From positions 62,001-126,000 of the forward strand of contig JAMZAV010001845.1 in assembly GCA_024449915.1 (NCBI GenBank): a stretch of DNA of 64,000 nucleotides, written 5' to 3'. Made by a program: the position numbers and the translations under genes. The notes beneath the pieces were generated by a model that ran no database searches, was not told where the DNA came from, and saw nothing but the letters and a program-made list of their open reading frames with translations. This document shows positions 21,152-31,237 of the stretch, piece after piece (within the stretch, counting starts at the first letter, position 1; each line of letters begins with the position of its first letter). This DNA comes from Sweltsa coloradensis (Eukaryota; Arthropoda; Insecta; Plecoptera; Chloroperlidae).

Positions 21152-24094
21152 ACTTGGACTTAGGCCCCTAAGCAAAGTACAAAGTTATCTCACAGGCATC
21201 GACAGCATACATCTGTCCTTAAAATTAACATTTTTCCATACACGACGGAATTCCACATTCCTAAAATAGTATAGGAGTAGTTAGGGTAAGGTGAACCTCG
21301 TCCAATTTAAAAAGCACTCCTGGCACATCCACGGAACTACCTTCCCTAAGTACTAGATAAAGAGAAAACCCGACCCAAAGTGGTCACATAACAAAACCAT
21401 CTCACTGGTTACCAAGTATAATTCACTCCCGGGAATTCGTATGGAAGTCCAAGCGTGAATTATCACCTACTCCGAGATGAGAAACAAAAGTAGTTTCTCT
21501 ACTGTACCCCTGACGGTACGCCACTGTCATCCGCGTGACACCGACTAAGCGAGATGCGCCCGGCGGCCGCATGCCTACCGCGCCACACCCCCCTGGCAGC
21601 CCTCCGGCCGTCAGTACTCTTGTCATTGCATTGCCTTCGCACAGCTGGCGCTAAGCAGCGCTGAGCTTGCTTCTACTCTTACTTGTAGGCTCCTGAGCTA
21701 ATGACGAAGAACAACTCTCTCGAACCCGGGACTCGAACCTCGGTGTTCCCCTCACAACAACGGTGACACATCACCCCTACATCACTCCGTAAGTGAGTTA
21801 ACCTGGCGTAGCCTCGTTCACTGACGCTTCCTAGCATCTAACTAATTACACACGTCTGCTTAGTGATTTACAAAAACATTACAACTGGCGGATAGCACTT
21901 GGCTACAAACAACAAAACGATAAAAACATGGGCGATGCCCCAAAAACAGGAAAACAAGATTACAGATTCGCTACCGATAAGTAAAAGGTACCGCACGCGG
22001 CTCACGGGTGGCTAAAAACTATGCAAACACGGATACGGACAATTAAACACTAACGAGGCGACGCACACAAAATAAACATATTGAACAGGGCAGGAACAAC
22101 TCTCCGCGTACCAACAGCGATAAATTACGAAAAAGTTGTGACGTAGCAAATAAAATTTAAACTCAAAGACAAAACTCTCAACTCCAACACGCACTCGTAG
22201 TGCTAAAACAAAGGTTACTTGAACCTGCAAGTTGCCTGGCGTCGGGCAAACCACAAAACTCAGAGGGCAAAAGGCTACCAGATCCTACAATAGTGCAACG
22301 TAAATACCCTAAACTGAAGGTTGACTGGTTCGAGATAAAGACAATCACGCTAAGCGCGGACGGCCTCCGTTCCCAGCCCGGTACGGTCTCTAAACCAACG
22401 CAGCATGTCTTGTGGATGGGTGCGTGCAGCTCTGGCTTGGGTGTGCTGATTAACGCAGGGTGGCTAACTTGATTACCACATAGGTCACAGACACGTAGTC
22501 TACTTCTTCTTGAGTTTACCTTGGTCAACCGTGGTTGCCATAGCTTCCGTCACAACTAGACTGAGTTTCAGTCAAACCACGCGCTCGTAGCGCCAACACG
22601 CCGGTCCTTATGACCCTCGCGTGAGTCCATCTACCCCTGTGTGCATTATCTTGCAACACTGTTCCTCGGTGCGCCTCGTTGACAACACGTGGCTGTCAGT
22701 GCATCCGTTCGTCTGCTTGCCTTCCCCTCTCGCGCCGTCTTGCTGCTGGTAGGGTGGAGCGACTCGCTACCCCTCCTTTCACTTTCATTCCGCCTAGGTG
22801 CGATCTTCTAGCTGAGCTTCGCAGCTGTTTTCTCCGCTTGCTTCGTTCCGTGCGTTGTCACACCTCCCTGGCTACAGGTTCGACTCCCTGTGCCGTGCTT
22901 CGTTCGCTTCCTCCACAGAACTCTGGCGCTCTGAGATTACAATCTCGCCTTAGTTACGTATACACAACTCTTGCGTCAGAACACAAAATAACCACTAGTT
23001 AAACAACATTTACACTTGCGCCCGATTAGTAGTTACGGTACGCTCGTCGCTCTACTCACAAAATTACAATGACATTTAGGTACGCTCTCGCGATTTATAA
23101 AGAAGTATGCACACACAGTACTACAAATTAAAATGACATTTAGGTACGCTCTCGCGATTTATAAAGATACATAAATTTACGTTTACACATGAGGCTCGTT
23201 CGGCACTTTTGACATGGTATTTACGTAAATTACTAATATTAAACACAACTTTATAACAACAAAACCGATATCGAAGCAAAAGTGTTCCGGCTCCAGTATA
23301 GATGAATCGCTGGCAAAAACTCAAGTTCTCACAACATCCCAACTAAGTTCCAACCAGTAGCTGCTTACTCAAGAAGGACACTTGTTACTTGAGTTACTTC
23401 GTTCCACAACACTTCCAAAGGCCCTGTATCGCTATTCTTTCAGCGTATACCAAGCTCGAACGGCAACTTCAAAAAACAAAACAAAACGCCTCTTTGTGGG
23501 CAGTCCCTCTAATTCCGCAATGCTAAAACTAATTCAACACCCAACCAAAATGCTACTCAAATTTCCCCGAACTGATCCGCCAATCTATACTGAATGAAAC
23601 ACCCCTGAATTAATGCCTAGCTCTTTCCTCACTAAACTTTCCCAAAGGTGCCCCGCCTACCTTTCCTACACTACTATCAATTGAATAAAAATAATGCTGC
23701 CTACTTAAAAGGGGCCAATACAACTGCACGCTTGCTGAAAGATTCACTAACTGATGGTTCGAATCCCTGATCCGGTGATCATTTCCTAGGTCAAATGTCC
23801 CGTAACCACTACCCCACACTTCTGCAATGCTATTCATAATTACCCTCAATCTAACAGTGTAAGAAACCTAACGCGATTCATTCCCCTGACAAAGTTTAAC
23901 AATAGTTATGAGTTGATCTACACTGAAACTTAGCACAACAAAACTGTTACAATCTACATATCCATACATACACAATTAAACACTCTCAACTCCCCGCGAT
24001 CTTCAGTGAGCTCGTAGGCCTTTTTAACCTTTGATCCGGGTCTCTACCCCCACACTATCTCTAGCTACTTCGTTTCTTCTACAGCCGCAGCCCT
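21152..24094. other. Non-coding interior of the Gag-only element
   Basis: Nearly 3 kb between the gag stop and the polypurine tract has no ORF with a known domain. Three tRNA B-box-like words occur: GAACCCGGGACTCGAACCTC near 21723 (- strand), AGGTTCGACTCCCTG near 22876 (+) and TGGTTCGAATCCCTG near 23754 (+). A 116-codon frame at 22178-22528 (-) has VCDLCGNQ near its start but no full zinc motif. Confidence 0.5.
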
Positions 24095-25429
24095 CTAGGC
24101 TTTCGCGGTGAGTGTGCTTGTGACACATTTCATCTTCACTTTGGTCTGTCCGCGGGTGAAAATCTTACGAGTTTTCTTTTTTACTCGGACCTGGCTACCC
24201 CCACCAGTCTCTTGTGCTTTCGTTTTCGGCACGTAGGGTACTTCTCGGGATAATCTTTCTACCCCCACGTCTGTTGTCAGACTCGTCTTAGGTCGCTCTG
24301 CTGGCAACAAAGCCACCCCCACAGGATCCCTGCAATCCTCTGTCACATGCTCGGCTACGTACATCTCGTACCGCAGAGACGCCCTCTCTTCGTCGGCTTC
24401 GTCGACCAGGTTCGAACCCAGCCTAGGTCCGCGCGTCGGTTGCAACGCTCTATTCATTTCTGCGCGCAGTGCTGCGGTTCGCGCATCGTATTCTCGGCGC
24501 CACTGCTCACTCGCTGCCGTCACCCGATCGTCTTCGGCGATAACCTTATCAGCGACGGTGTCTAGCCTGCCTGATATGACGTTTACGTCCGCGACGAGAC
24601 CTGCTACGACATTTCTGGTCTCCGTCCGGCATTCTTGTAGCCCTGTCTCTAGGTTGCCTAACCTAGCTAGTTTTGTTTGCTCCGATTGGTCGGCGCGATC
24701 TTTTTCATTTGCTATTGTTGCCGTCAGTTGGCTTATCTCCGCGCGTACATTCGTTTCGAGCTTAGTTAGGTCACTGCGTTGACTGTTTTGCAGGTTGCCT
24801 ACGGTCGTTTCGACGGCCTTCACCTGTCCTGTCAGTCTGTCCGCTGTAGCATTCAGGTTGTCCCGAGCTATGTCTGCCTGCGTGACAATCCTGGCTTCTA
24901 TGCTTCCCATCCTAGCATCGCGTTCTTTCTCGGCTGCGTCGCGTACGGCTTGGCGTGCATCATGGTCCGCCCACAATCTCTCTAAGAATTTGTCCTGTGC
25001 TTCTTTCATTTCCGCGCGGAACTCACAACGCTCTCTGGCCCTATTGATTTCGCCCTGCTTACTGTATTTAGCCATGGCCTTCTCTAGGATATTCATCCAT
25101 TTCTCTTCGAAACTTTGTTGTTCGACCCTCAGTTCCCCCTTAGTGACAACCTCCGCGTCGTTTGACAAGCTTTCCGACTCTGTCTCGTCACTAGCGATGA
25201 ACGAACTGTCCCTCAGGACCTCCTGGGTTCCACTTTCAGTTTCCCTCACATAGCAAGCTCCTTCTTCCGCGATCATAGCTGGTACGGCGATGGTCCTACG
25301 GTCGCGCCTACTCTCCGCGCTGACGGTGGTGGCAACGCTGCTTCCCGCCTCCGGGTCTACCTCTAGATCCGCGCCTATCCTGCTCTCTTCCCTCTCCGTG
25401 GTGTCCTTGTCCGTTGACATGTCTAACAC
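24095..25429 (-). CDS. Coiled-coil Gag-like protein of the Gag-only element
   Basis: An intact 444-residue frame starts at ATG 25429, about 230 bp inside the primer site. Residues 1-100 are acidic and Ser/Thr-rich. Residues about 105-340 are highly charged, helical and heptad-like (EEKWMNILEKAMAKYSK, MGSIEARIVTQADIARDNL, TKLETNVRAEISQLTATIA), predicting a long coiled coil. The C-terminus is basic (VRVKKKTRKIFTRGQTKVK), suitable for nucleic-acid binding. There is no CCHC knuckle and no recognisable capsid homology motif. Its place just after the primer site argues for a structural, Gag-like role. The alternative is a captured cellular coiled-coil gene; nothing in the sequence identifies one. 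Confidence 0.7.
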   Translation of the reverse strand: MLDMSTDKDTTEREESRIGADLEVDPEAGSSVATTVSAESRRDRRTIAVPAMIAEEGACYVRETESGTQEVLRDSSFIASDETESESLSNDAEVVTKGELRVEQQSFEEKWMNILEKAMAKYSKQGEINRARERCEFRAEMKEAQDKFLERLWADHDARQAVRDAAEKERDARMGSIEARIVTQADIARDNLNATADRLTGQVKAVETTVGNLQNSQRSDLTKLETNVRAEISQLTATIANEKDRADQSEQTKLARLGNLETGLQECRTETRNVVAGLVADVNVISGRLDTVADKVIAEDDRVTAASEQWRREYDARTAALRAEMNRALQPTRGPRLGSNLVDEADEERASLRYEMYVAEHVTEDCRDPVGVALLPAERPKTSLTTDVGVERLSREVPYVPKTKAQETGGGSQVRVKKKTRKIFTRGQTKVKMKCVTSTLTAKA

Positions 25430-25656
25430 GTTATCGGTCGATCCACCTATTATTGTGTACTGTGCGCCTACTAGGGCTGATCACAGCGTCCACACAATCC
25501 TAACTCGAGTAGTAGATATCTAGTTCGCCCTACACGTCTCGGCCTACTCAACACGACTCGTACTCTCGTGCCGTGGTAACCTTCGAGCTCCACGTCCTAC
25601 GCCTAAACTCAGTCAACACAAAACGCCTACTCCCGTGTCGTGGTGACACTCGAGCC

Positions 25657-25674
25657 CCTACGTTGCTGGTGCCA
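25657..25674 (-). other. Primer-binding site of the Gag-only element
   Basis: The - strand reads TGGCACCAGCAACGTAGG two bases inside the 5' LTR. It is complementary to a tRNA 3' end ...GCTGGTG-CCA. The tRNA was not identified. Confidence 0.7.
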
Positions 25675-25676
25675 AT

Positions 25677-27702
25677 TGTGACGTTTACGGTCTCCGTGCT
25701 CATCCACTACCGTTAAGCCTTTCAGATTACACGTCTTTTCCTTAGCTATTAGATATCTCTCCTTCCTATCTCGATTGTTGGGCGCCAGTAATAACTCTGA
25801 GTTACTACGAGTTGTTCTACTCATTAGTGCTAGGAATAGCAAAGACAAAGGGAAATATCCCGACACAAATAATCATTGACCTACAATGCAATGACATGCA
25901 CTTACTACCTTGTGCACACTGTAAGACAAAACCTTGTACTTCAGTGTACACTCGGCTCACCGGACTCCAAGCTTCCACGAGGGTGGGCGCGGCTGGCTGC
26001 TCCCTCCGTAGGTCCTGGATGACTGGCACACCTGCTTAATCTAGTGTCTAAAATCTAGGGTTTTCTGATTTCATAGGTTGGCTGAGGGCCTGAGATATGT
26101 AAAAGGAAGTTAATGGTGTTGTGAAGGACATTCCGGCCAATGCACTCGTACACTGTAAAGGTTGGAATTCCGTAGTATAATGAAGCTTAGATAACATGTG
26201 ATACAGTATTAAACAATGACTCGATTTTTAACTTCCAATGCATTGGTGAACAAGAAAAACCCCCATTTAGAACATACATTCATTATTGATACATGATAAG
26301 ATAAGACCTGGTATGATTAAATAAATTTAGTACTCAACACTGTCCTTCTGCATGCTGACCGCATGGTTGTTTGTCGACGATGCGTAGTTCACACGTGTAC
26401 GATGCGTAGTTATAAGGAGGGAAAAGTTGAATTTGAGGCGGAAACCTGGCGTCGGCGTCCCCTGATTTGGAAGACGGACCGGTTGCGCGTCGGCGTCGAA
26501 ATCCCAAGTAGGCGGATTGACCCGAACTGCTCGTCGGATAGTGGACTATCCGGCACTTCCCTCTCCTCACGCACTGGCTCGCGTGGGCGATCCAACGGTG
26601 TTGGTTACGATAGTGTGGACATAGGGAGGATCAACAGGACTCAAAACAATGGAGAACTCCAACAGGAGTGTGGACCTAGTAGGTGCAAGTGGTGTGGGTC
26701 CCGAGGTCTCCGCGTGTTACCACGTGGTCAGATTCAGATGGAAATTCGAGCATTATCGAAATTAAGGATGGATTGATGTATATTTCTATTGATATTGCAA
26801 TAGAAATTAATTTAGATAGGTTTAGTAAGGCCTGATGGGTGTAGAGTGGACCAAAGGAATAGCGTGGTCGTCATGGTGTGCGGGCTTGGGCTAGTACCAC
26901 ATGGCGTGGCTATCTTCTTCCCCACAAACTCCGCTAATTTCCGAAGAATTTGATAATAAACACACTAAAACACACTCACGTGTTCCCTAGGCCTCTTTCT
27001 GGCTCGTACAAACACTGCCATTGCGGCTATTTTACGCGATAATTCACACGTACTGATTCGCAGCGCGCACGTAGGTAAGCACCTGTATACTCAACTCGAT
27101 ACAAAACACTAGTGAACGAACCTCGCGTTCGCTCCCGAGGTCGGCTGGCTTCCCTGGCTTGCAAAACGACAGGTTGCGCCGCATGACTGGACTATACGCA
27201 GCCCCTATTGGTCAGCGCTCGGCGTGCTCTCGTTTGCACCACTCACAAGCTAGCATCTTTTCTTCCAGATTCAGCCGCTCGTTGCACACAGCTACAAACT
27301 AACGGTACAAGTGCACAGCGTTGCAAACTCTGCAAGCCGCACTTGCCACACCGTCGTCGAATACACCCCTCCCATTGGTGCATTCGTATTTCCCGCTAAG
27401 AATCGACTTCACTCTCTCTCGATTCTCAGAACTGAGTTGACAAGGCTTCAACAGAAACATCGCCAACTAGCCCTCTTACCAGCCAAGGTCACATGAAATT
27501 TAACACGGCGGAAATTATGCCCCTGTTTAGGACACAATCCCTGGCTCCTAGACTTATTATCTCACATTAAAATATATTATAATAAAAATAAAATATCATT
27601 GAAGATGATGATTTATTTTGGATGGCTAATTAATTTACATATTTATGGAAATTAATTGCGAAAAATTTAATTAGGACAGAGGGGGCAAGGCGACCCGTTA
27701 CA
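25677..27702 (-). repeat. 5' LTR of the Gag-only element
   Basis: 2026 bp. It carries a 32-bp AT-rich insert at 27569-27600 that is absent from the 3' LTR. Apart from a cluster of changes at 26363-26550 it differs from the other LTR at under ten sites. Confidence 0.85.
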
Positions 27703-27770
27703 ACGCTATTGTGTCGCAAGATAAGCCTGTGAAAAAAGATAAGGCCACTTGTCCAGTAACAGGTCCCATG
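27703..27770. other. Short host segment between two LTR elements
   Basis: Only 68 bp separate the two LTR elements. On the + strand it can be read as NAIVSQDKPVKKDKATCPVTG with the bases left of 19137, without a stop. A protein could not be named, so no gene is claimed. The last five bases, CCATG, are the target duplication of the next element. Confidence 0.4.
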
Positions 27771-27989
27771 TCTTTTAAGGATGGCTGGTTGCAATAATAA
27801 TATACACATTTTATTATGTAGTACGTGATATGTTTATTAATAAGTATCTACCGCCAGACACCCAACAGACTACTCTCTGTCATGGCCTCTTATCCAGTAG
27901 ACGTCCCCCTGGTTCCAGTGTGGCCAACTTAGTAAACTCAATTCACACACACAGTAGTACATTACACAGGCGGTGCATACACCGCTACA
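27771..27989 (-). repeat. 3' LTR of the deleted gypsy
   Basis: On the - strand it starts TGTAGCGGTGTATGC (27989). It ends with AAAAGA, whereas the 5' LTR ends ATAAACA. About 97% identical to the 5' copy by eye. Confidence 0.85.
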
Positions 27990-28316
27990 TCCTCATTTCA
28001 CTATGAATAATAAAGATACCGGTACATTAATGATACAACAATAAATCAAGATTATTAGGGTTGGAATAGTACGTTGACTTATGGATAGGCCATAGTATAA
28101 ACGTGAAAGCTAACAATACACAAATATAGACCTAGAGATTATTAATTGACATACTGACATGGTAATAGGCCATGTCAAAAGGTAACAAAACGACAAAGTA
28201 ACAATATAATCAAAACTATATAAACAACAGTCAACAACAATGAATAGTATATTGACAACAAGGTAACAATGTATATAGCAAACATATTATATTAATGCTG
28301 TCACTCCACACTGCAA

Positions 28317-29768
28317 TCAAATATAATCGTCATACTTCTTTGGGGGCACAATAGGTCGACCTCTCCTCGAACAAGTTTGATTAGAATTTCCTGCTTGTGG
28401 GACAATTGGGCTTTTGGGAATTGGCTGACCTATAACTGGTGCAGATGGCGTCACATCTGCTGGTTCCTGATGGACTCTGACAGTAGTATGAGGTGTTGTT
28501 GATTGCCTCGGTGCTGGCCGTTTAAACAGGGCTGGTGGGGGAATAACCTCAGTAGTTGGTCTCAGGAACTTACGGTTTCTCCGGTAGGAGACTCCGTCGA
28601 CATACACTAGATACGAACGGGGAGCAACTTGTTTGCCAGCAATGCCCAACCCCCATTTACCGGATGGTTCTTGAATACGCACAGATTGTCCTTCTTCAAT
28701 GGCCTCCATATCTACAGCTGCCCGGTCATAATAATGCTTCTGTCTTTCTCTTCTGTTTTCCAGTGTCTGCGGCACACCTTGCATTATTTCTGGAACAAGC
28801 AATTGATTAGCAATGGGTAATTGTGTTCGGGTGCGTCTGGCCATCAACATTTGTACCGGACTGCACTTAGTATCTTGTTTAGGAACATTCCGTTGTTCCA
28901 GAATAGCCAATTGGAGATCACTGCCGTCCTTTACTACCTTCTTTACAAGGTTCTTTGCTGCTTTGACAGCAGCTTCAGCATGTCCATTGGCTTGGCTGTG
29001 GTACGGTGAAGAAGTTATGTGTTGAAATTTCCATTCCTTGCTAAAACGTTTGAATTCCGCGCTTGTGAATTGGGGTCCATTGTCAGAGATCAGTGTGCTT
29101 GGTATTCCATGGGTGCTAAAATGTCTCTTGAGCCGTTCAATTATCGCGTAACTTGTGGTATCGATTAACTCATCGAGTTCCCAATATGTAGATGTATGTA
29201 GGGGGGCGTCTACTACCGAAAACACCTTGGCTTTGGCTAACTCCGGGAGAATATCTTCTAGGTTATTCATTGGGTACCGAGGTCTTTCGAGGTTTGCATT
29301 TAGTTCAGGTGGATCTAGGCATAATCGAATTTTGTTCCCTTTTCTTGCCACAACAGTGTTGTGGACCCAAGCAGTAGGCTCCTCAACTTTAACAATAACC
29401 CCACGTTTCTCAAGTTTTTCCAAATATAATTTAAGTTCATTCCTGATTGCAACTGGAATCCTCCTTGGCTTGTGTTGAACTGGCCTAGCAGTTTCTTGAA
29501 GTTGCAAATGACAGCACCCCGGTAGCTTACCTAATCCAGTATATACATCTTTATAATTTGCAGTTAATTTATCAAGTTCGTCTGGGACCAGCTTAACTTC
29601 GTGTACATCTGCAAGAATTTTAACTAGTGCCAACTTTTTACTAGTTTCCCCAGAGAGAAGGGTTGTGTGGTTGCCTTGGACTATTTGAAAAATTGTGTTA
29701 CAACTCCTACCTTTGTATGTACATTTAAGCTCCGCTTGGCCTATTGGTTTGAGAATTCTGTTTGCCAA
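28317..29768 (-). pseudogene. RT-integrase fusion ORF (in-frame deletion)
   Basis: A 483-codon frame. Residues 1-188 are the protease-RT linker and RT fingers (VQHKPRRIPVAIRNELKLYL, EEPTAWVHNTVVARKGNKIR, FSVVDA). At residue 188-190 (about 29204) the sequence jumps to integrase (YWELDELIDTTSYAIIERL, then HGIPSTLISDNGPQFTS and PYHSQANGHAEAAVKAAKNL), leading to the C-terminal domain and a Pro-rich tail. The deleted part includes the YxDD box, RNase H, the H2C2 zinc domain and the first integrase Asp. The Glu position reads HAEAAV. No enzyme activity is expected. The open frame across the junction is notable. Confidence 0.85.
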
Positions 29769-30217
29769 AATGTCCTTAGCCTAACCAAACTAAGATCTAG
29801 CTTTGGGTTGCTTTGTTGTGCGATTTCTTTGTATTGTTTAGCCGACATCACATCGCAGTCGGCACCAGTGTCGATTTGTGCTTCTATCTCACATTCTTTA
29901 TGACCCGCTTTGACTATCACCCTAGTCATCATCTTCCGAGATGTTTTGCTACCCACTTGGAATAAAGAGCCCTCTGAATCATCACTTTGAGCTACCTTAT
30001 GGACATCAGAAGGATTTTTTTTAAACCTATTATTACCACTACCAACCTTAGGTTGACTAGGCTTAGATTTTTTCACGTTGGCAGACAGTAGAAAAATGAT
30101 TCTCTTTGCCGCAATTATAGCATTGCTTCCCAAACGCAGGGCATTCTTCTCGGTTCCTTTCATGCTGTTTCCCACAATACCTGCATTGGTGGTAACATTT
30201 TTTACCACTTTCCGCAT
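29741..30217 (-). pseudogene. Gypsy protease frame
   Basis: 158 codons overlapping gag in another phase. EIEAQIDTGADCDVMSAKQY is a retropepsin active site (DTGA). The frame ends 28 bp past the start of the RT-IN frame, so a one-base shift near 29750 separates the two. Before the active site lies a hydrophilic linker after the gag finger. Confidence 0.8.
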
Positions 30218-30884
30218 TAGGCCTAGAATGGAGTGACTTATAATTCTCGCTTACCGGTATCTTTAAGACTTTGTGTAGGTCTACATCATTCTTTGATTGA
30301 TCCAGCTGCTGGATCTGCTTCTTTGTAATTTCTTCACTTCGACAGATCTCGATAGTTCTATCTAATGTTAGGTCTGGTTCGGTGAGAAGTCGCCGGCGCG
30401 TTTGTACCTCCTGAATCCCTAGGACAATCTTATCTCGCACCATGTCATCCGTCATCTGCTTAAAGGCACAAGTCGACACAAGTTTTCGTAACCTATTTAT
30501 AAATGCATCTATGCTTTCCCCTTCTTCTTGCCTGGCCGAATGAAACAAATATCTCTCGTAAATGATATTAAGCTTAGGCAAGAAGTACGAGTCTAGGCCA
30601 TTAATTATCGTACTGACATTTCCTTGATCTTCTTCTGATAGAGCTAGATTCTGATAAATTTGAATGCATTCTTCGCCTATGACAGACAAGAAAGTTGCCA
30701 CTTGGATTGTTTCCGCCTTAGCCCCTAGCTCTGATGCTACACTGTAGTTTTTCCATTGAGCCTTAAAAAAATTCCAATTCTCTACAGTATCCCCAGTTAC
30801 TACCATTGCTGCTGGTAATGGAATCCCAACCACTGGACCACTGCTTTGTGGCACAACAGTGCCCTTACTACCAGATGCCGGCAT
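30063..30884 (-). CDS. Gypsy gag with zinc knuckle
   Basis: An intact 273-codon frame from ATG 30884, about 110 bp inside the primer site. The middle carries capsid-like helices (ENWNFFKAQWKNYSVASEL, IYERYLFHSARQEEGESID). The end has a CRYCGKQHERNREEC-type finger and then CYNCGKENHFSTVC, a standard CCHC knuckle. It is the Gag of this element and remains open, so it could be translated if transcribed. Confidence 0.85.
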   Translation of the reverse strand: MPASGSKGTVVPQSSGPVVGIPLPAAMVVTGDTVENWNFFKAQWKNYSVASELGAKAETIQVATFLSVIGEECIQIYQNLALSEEDQGNVSTIINGLDSYFLPKLNIIYERYLFHSARQEEGESIDAFINRLRKLVSTCAFKQMTDDMVRDKIVLGIQEVQTRRRLLTEPDLTLDRTIEICRSEEITKKQIQQLDQSKNDVDLHKVLKIPVSENYKSLHSRPNAESGKKCYHQCRYCGKQHERNREECPAFGKQCYNCGKENHFSTVCQREKI

Positions 30885-30997
30885 GACCTTTCGGTGATCT
30901 AGGCCCTAGGCCTAGGCCTAGCCCTAGGCTATGCCTTCGTGACAATCGCCGCGATCACGTAAATCAACTGGAGTATTAGTAATTTAGTAATACTTCT

Positions 30998-31012
30998 CCA
31001 CTTCTGACACCA
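30998..31012 (-). other. Primer-binding site, tRNA-Leu
   Basis: The - strand TGGTGTCAGAAGTGG directly follows the 5' LTR. It is complementary to CCACTTCTGACA-CCA, the 3' end of an animal tRNA-Leu. Confidence 0.75.
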
Positions 31013-31232
31013 TGTTTATGGATGGCTGGTTGCAATAATAATATATACACATTTTATTATGTAGTACGTGATATGTTTATTAATAAGTATCTACAGCCAG
31101 ACACCCAACAGACTACTCTCTGTCATGGCCTCTTATCCAGTAGACGCCCCCCCGGTTCCAGTGTGGCCAACTTAGTAAACTCAATTCACACACACTGTAG
31201 TACATTACACAGGCGGTGCATACACCGCTACA
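31013..31232 (-). repeat. 5' LTR of the deleted gypsy
   Basis: 220 bp, TG...CA on the - strand, flanked outside by CCATG (31233-31237). Confidence 0.9.
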
Positions 31233-31237
31233 CCATG

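Larger units (their letters stand above)
19137..27702 (-). mobile_element. Gag-only LTR retroelement with 2-kb LTRs
   Basis: Two direct repeats of about 2 kb (19137-21133 and 25677-27702) have TG...CA ends and are flanked by ACGC on both sides, or AACGC if the last A is shared. On the - strand a primer site follows the 5' LTR and a G-rich polypurine tract precedes the 3' LTR. The 4.5-kb interior has one long ORF, a 444-residue coiled-coil protein next to the primer site, where gag belongs. There is no protease, RT, RNase H or integrase motif in any frame. It is therefore non-autonomous and must be mobilised by another element. This layout resembles TR-GAG/LARD elements described in plants. 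Confidence 0.8.
27771..31232 (-). mobile_element. Ty3/gypsy with internal deletion, LTRs and TSD
   Basis: Direct LTRs of about 220 bp lie at 27771-27989 (3') and 31013-31232 (5'), and the 5-bp target duplication CCATG at 27766-27770 and 31233-31237. A tRNA-Leu primer site stands at the 5' LTR and a purine-rich tract (GTGAAATGAGGA) next to the 3' LTR. Gag, protease, the beginning of RT and the integrase core are present. The RT active site, RNase H and the integrase N-terminus are deleted. The 3.5-kb copy is thus a shortened derivative, still framed by all cis-acting sites. Confidence 0.9.

Noticed and set aside
22178..22528. 116-codon - strand ORF with VCDLCGNQ and HKTCC
   Set aside because: Cys and His spacing does not match a known zinc finger, and it is inside the non-coding interior of the Gag-only element.
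24795..25253. 152-codon + strand ORF rich in Ser and Leu
   Set aside because: Antisense shadow of the coiled-coil Gag-like ORF, which has the primer site in the right place.
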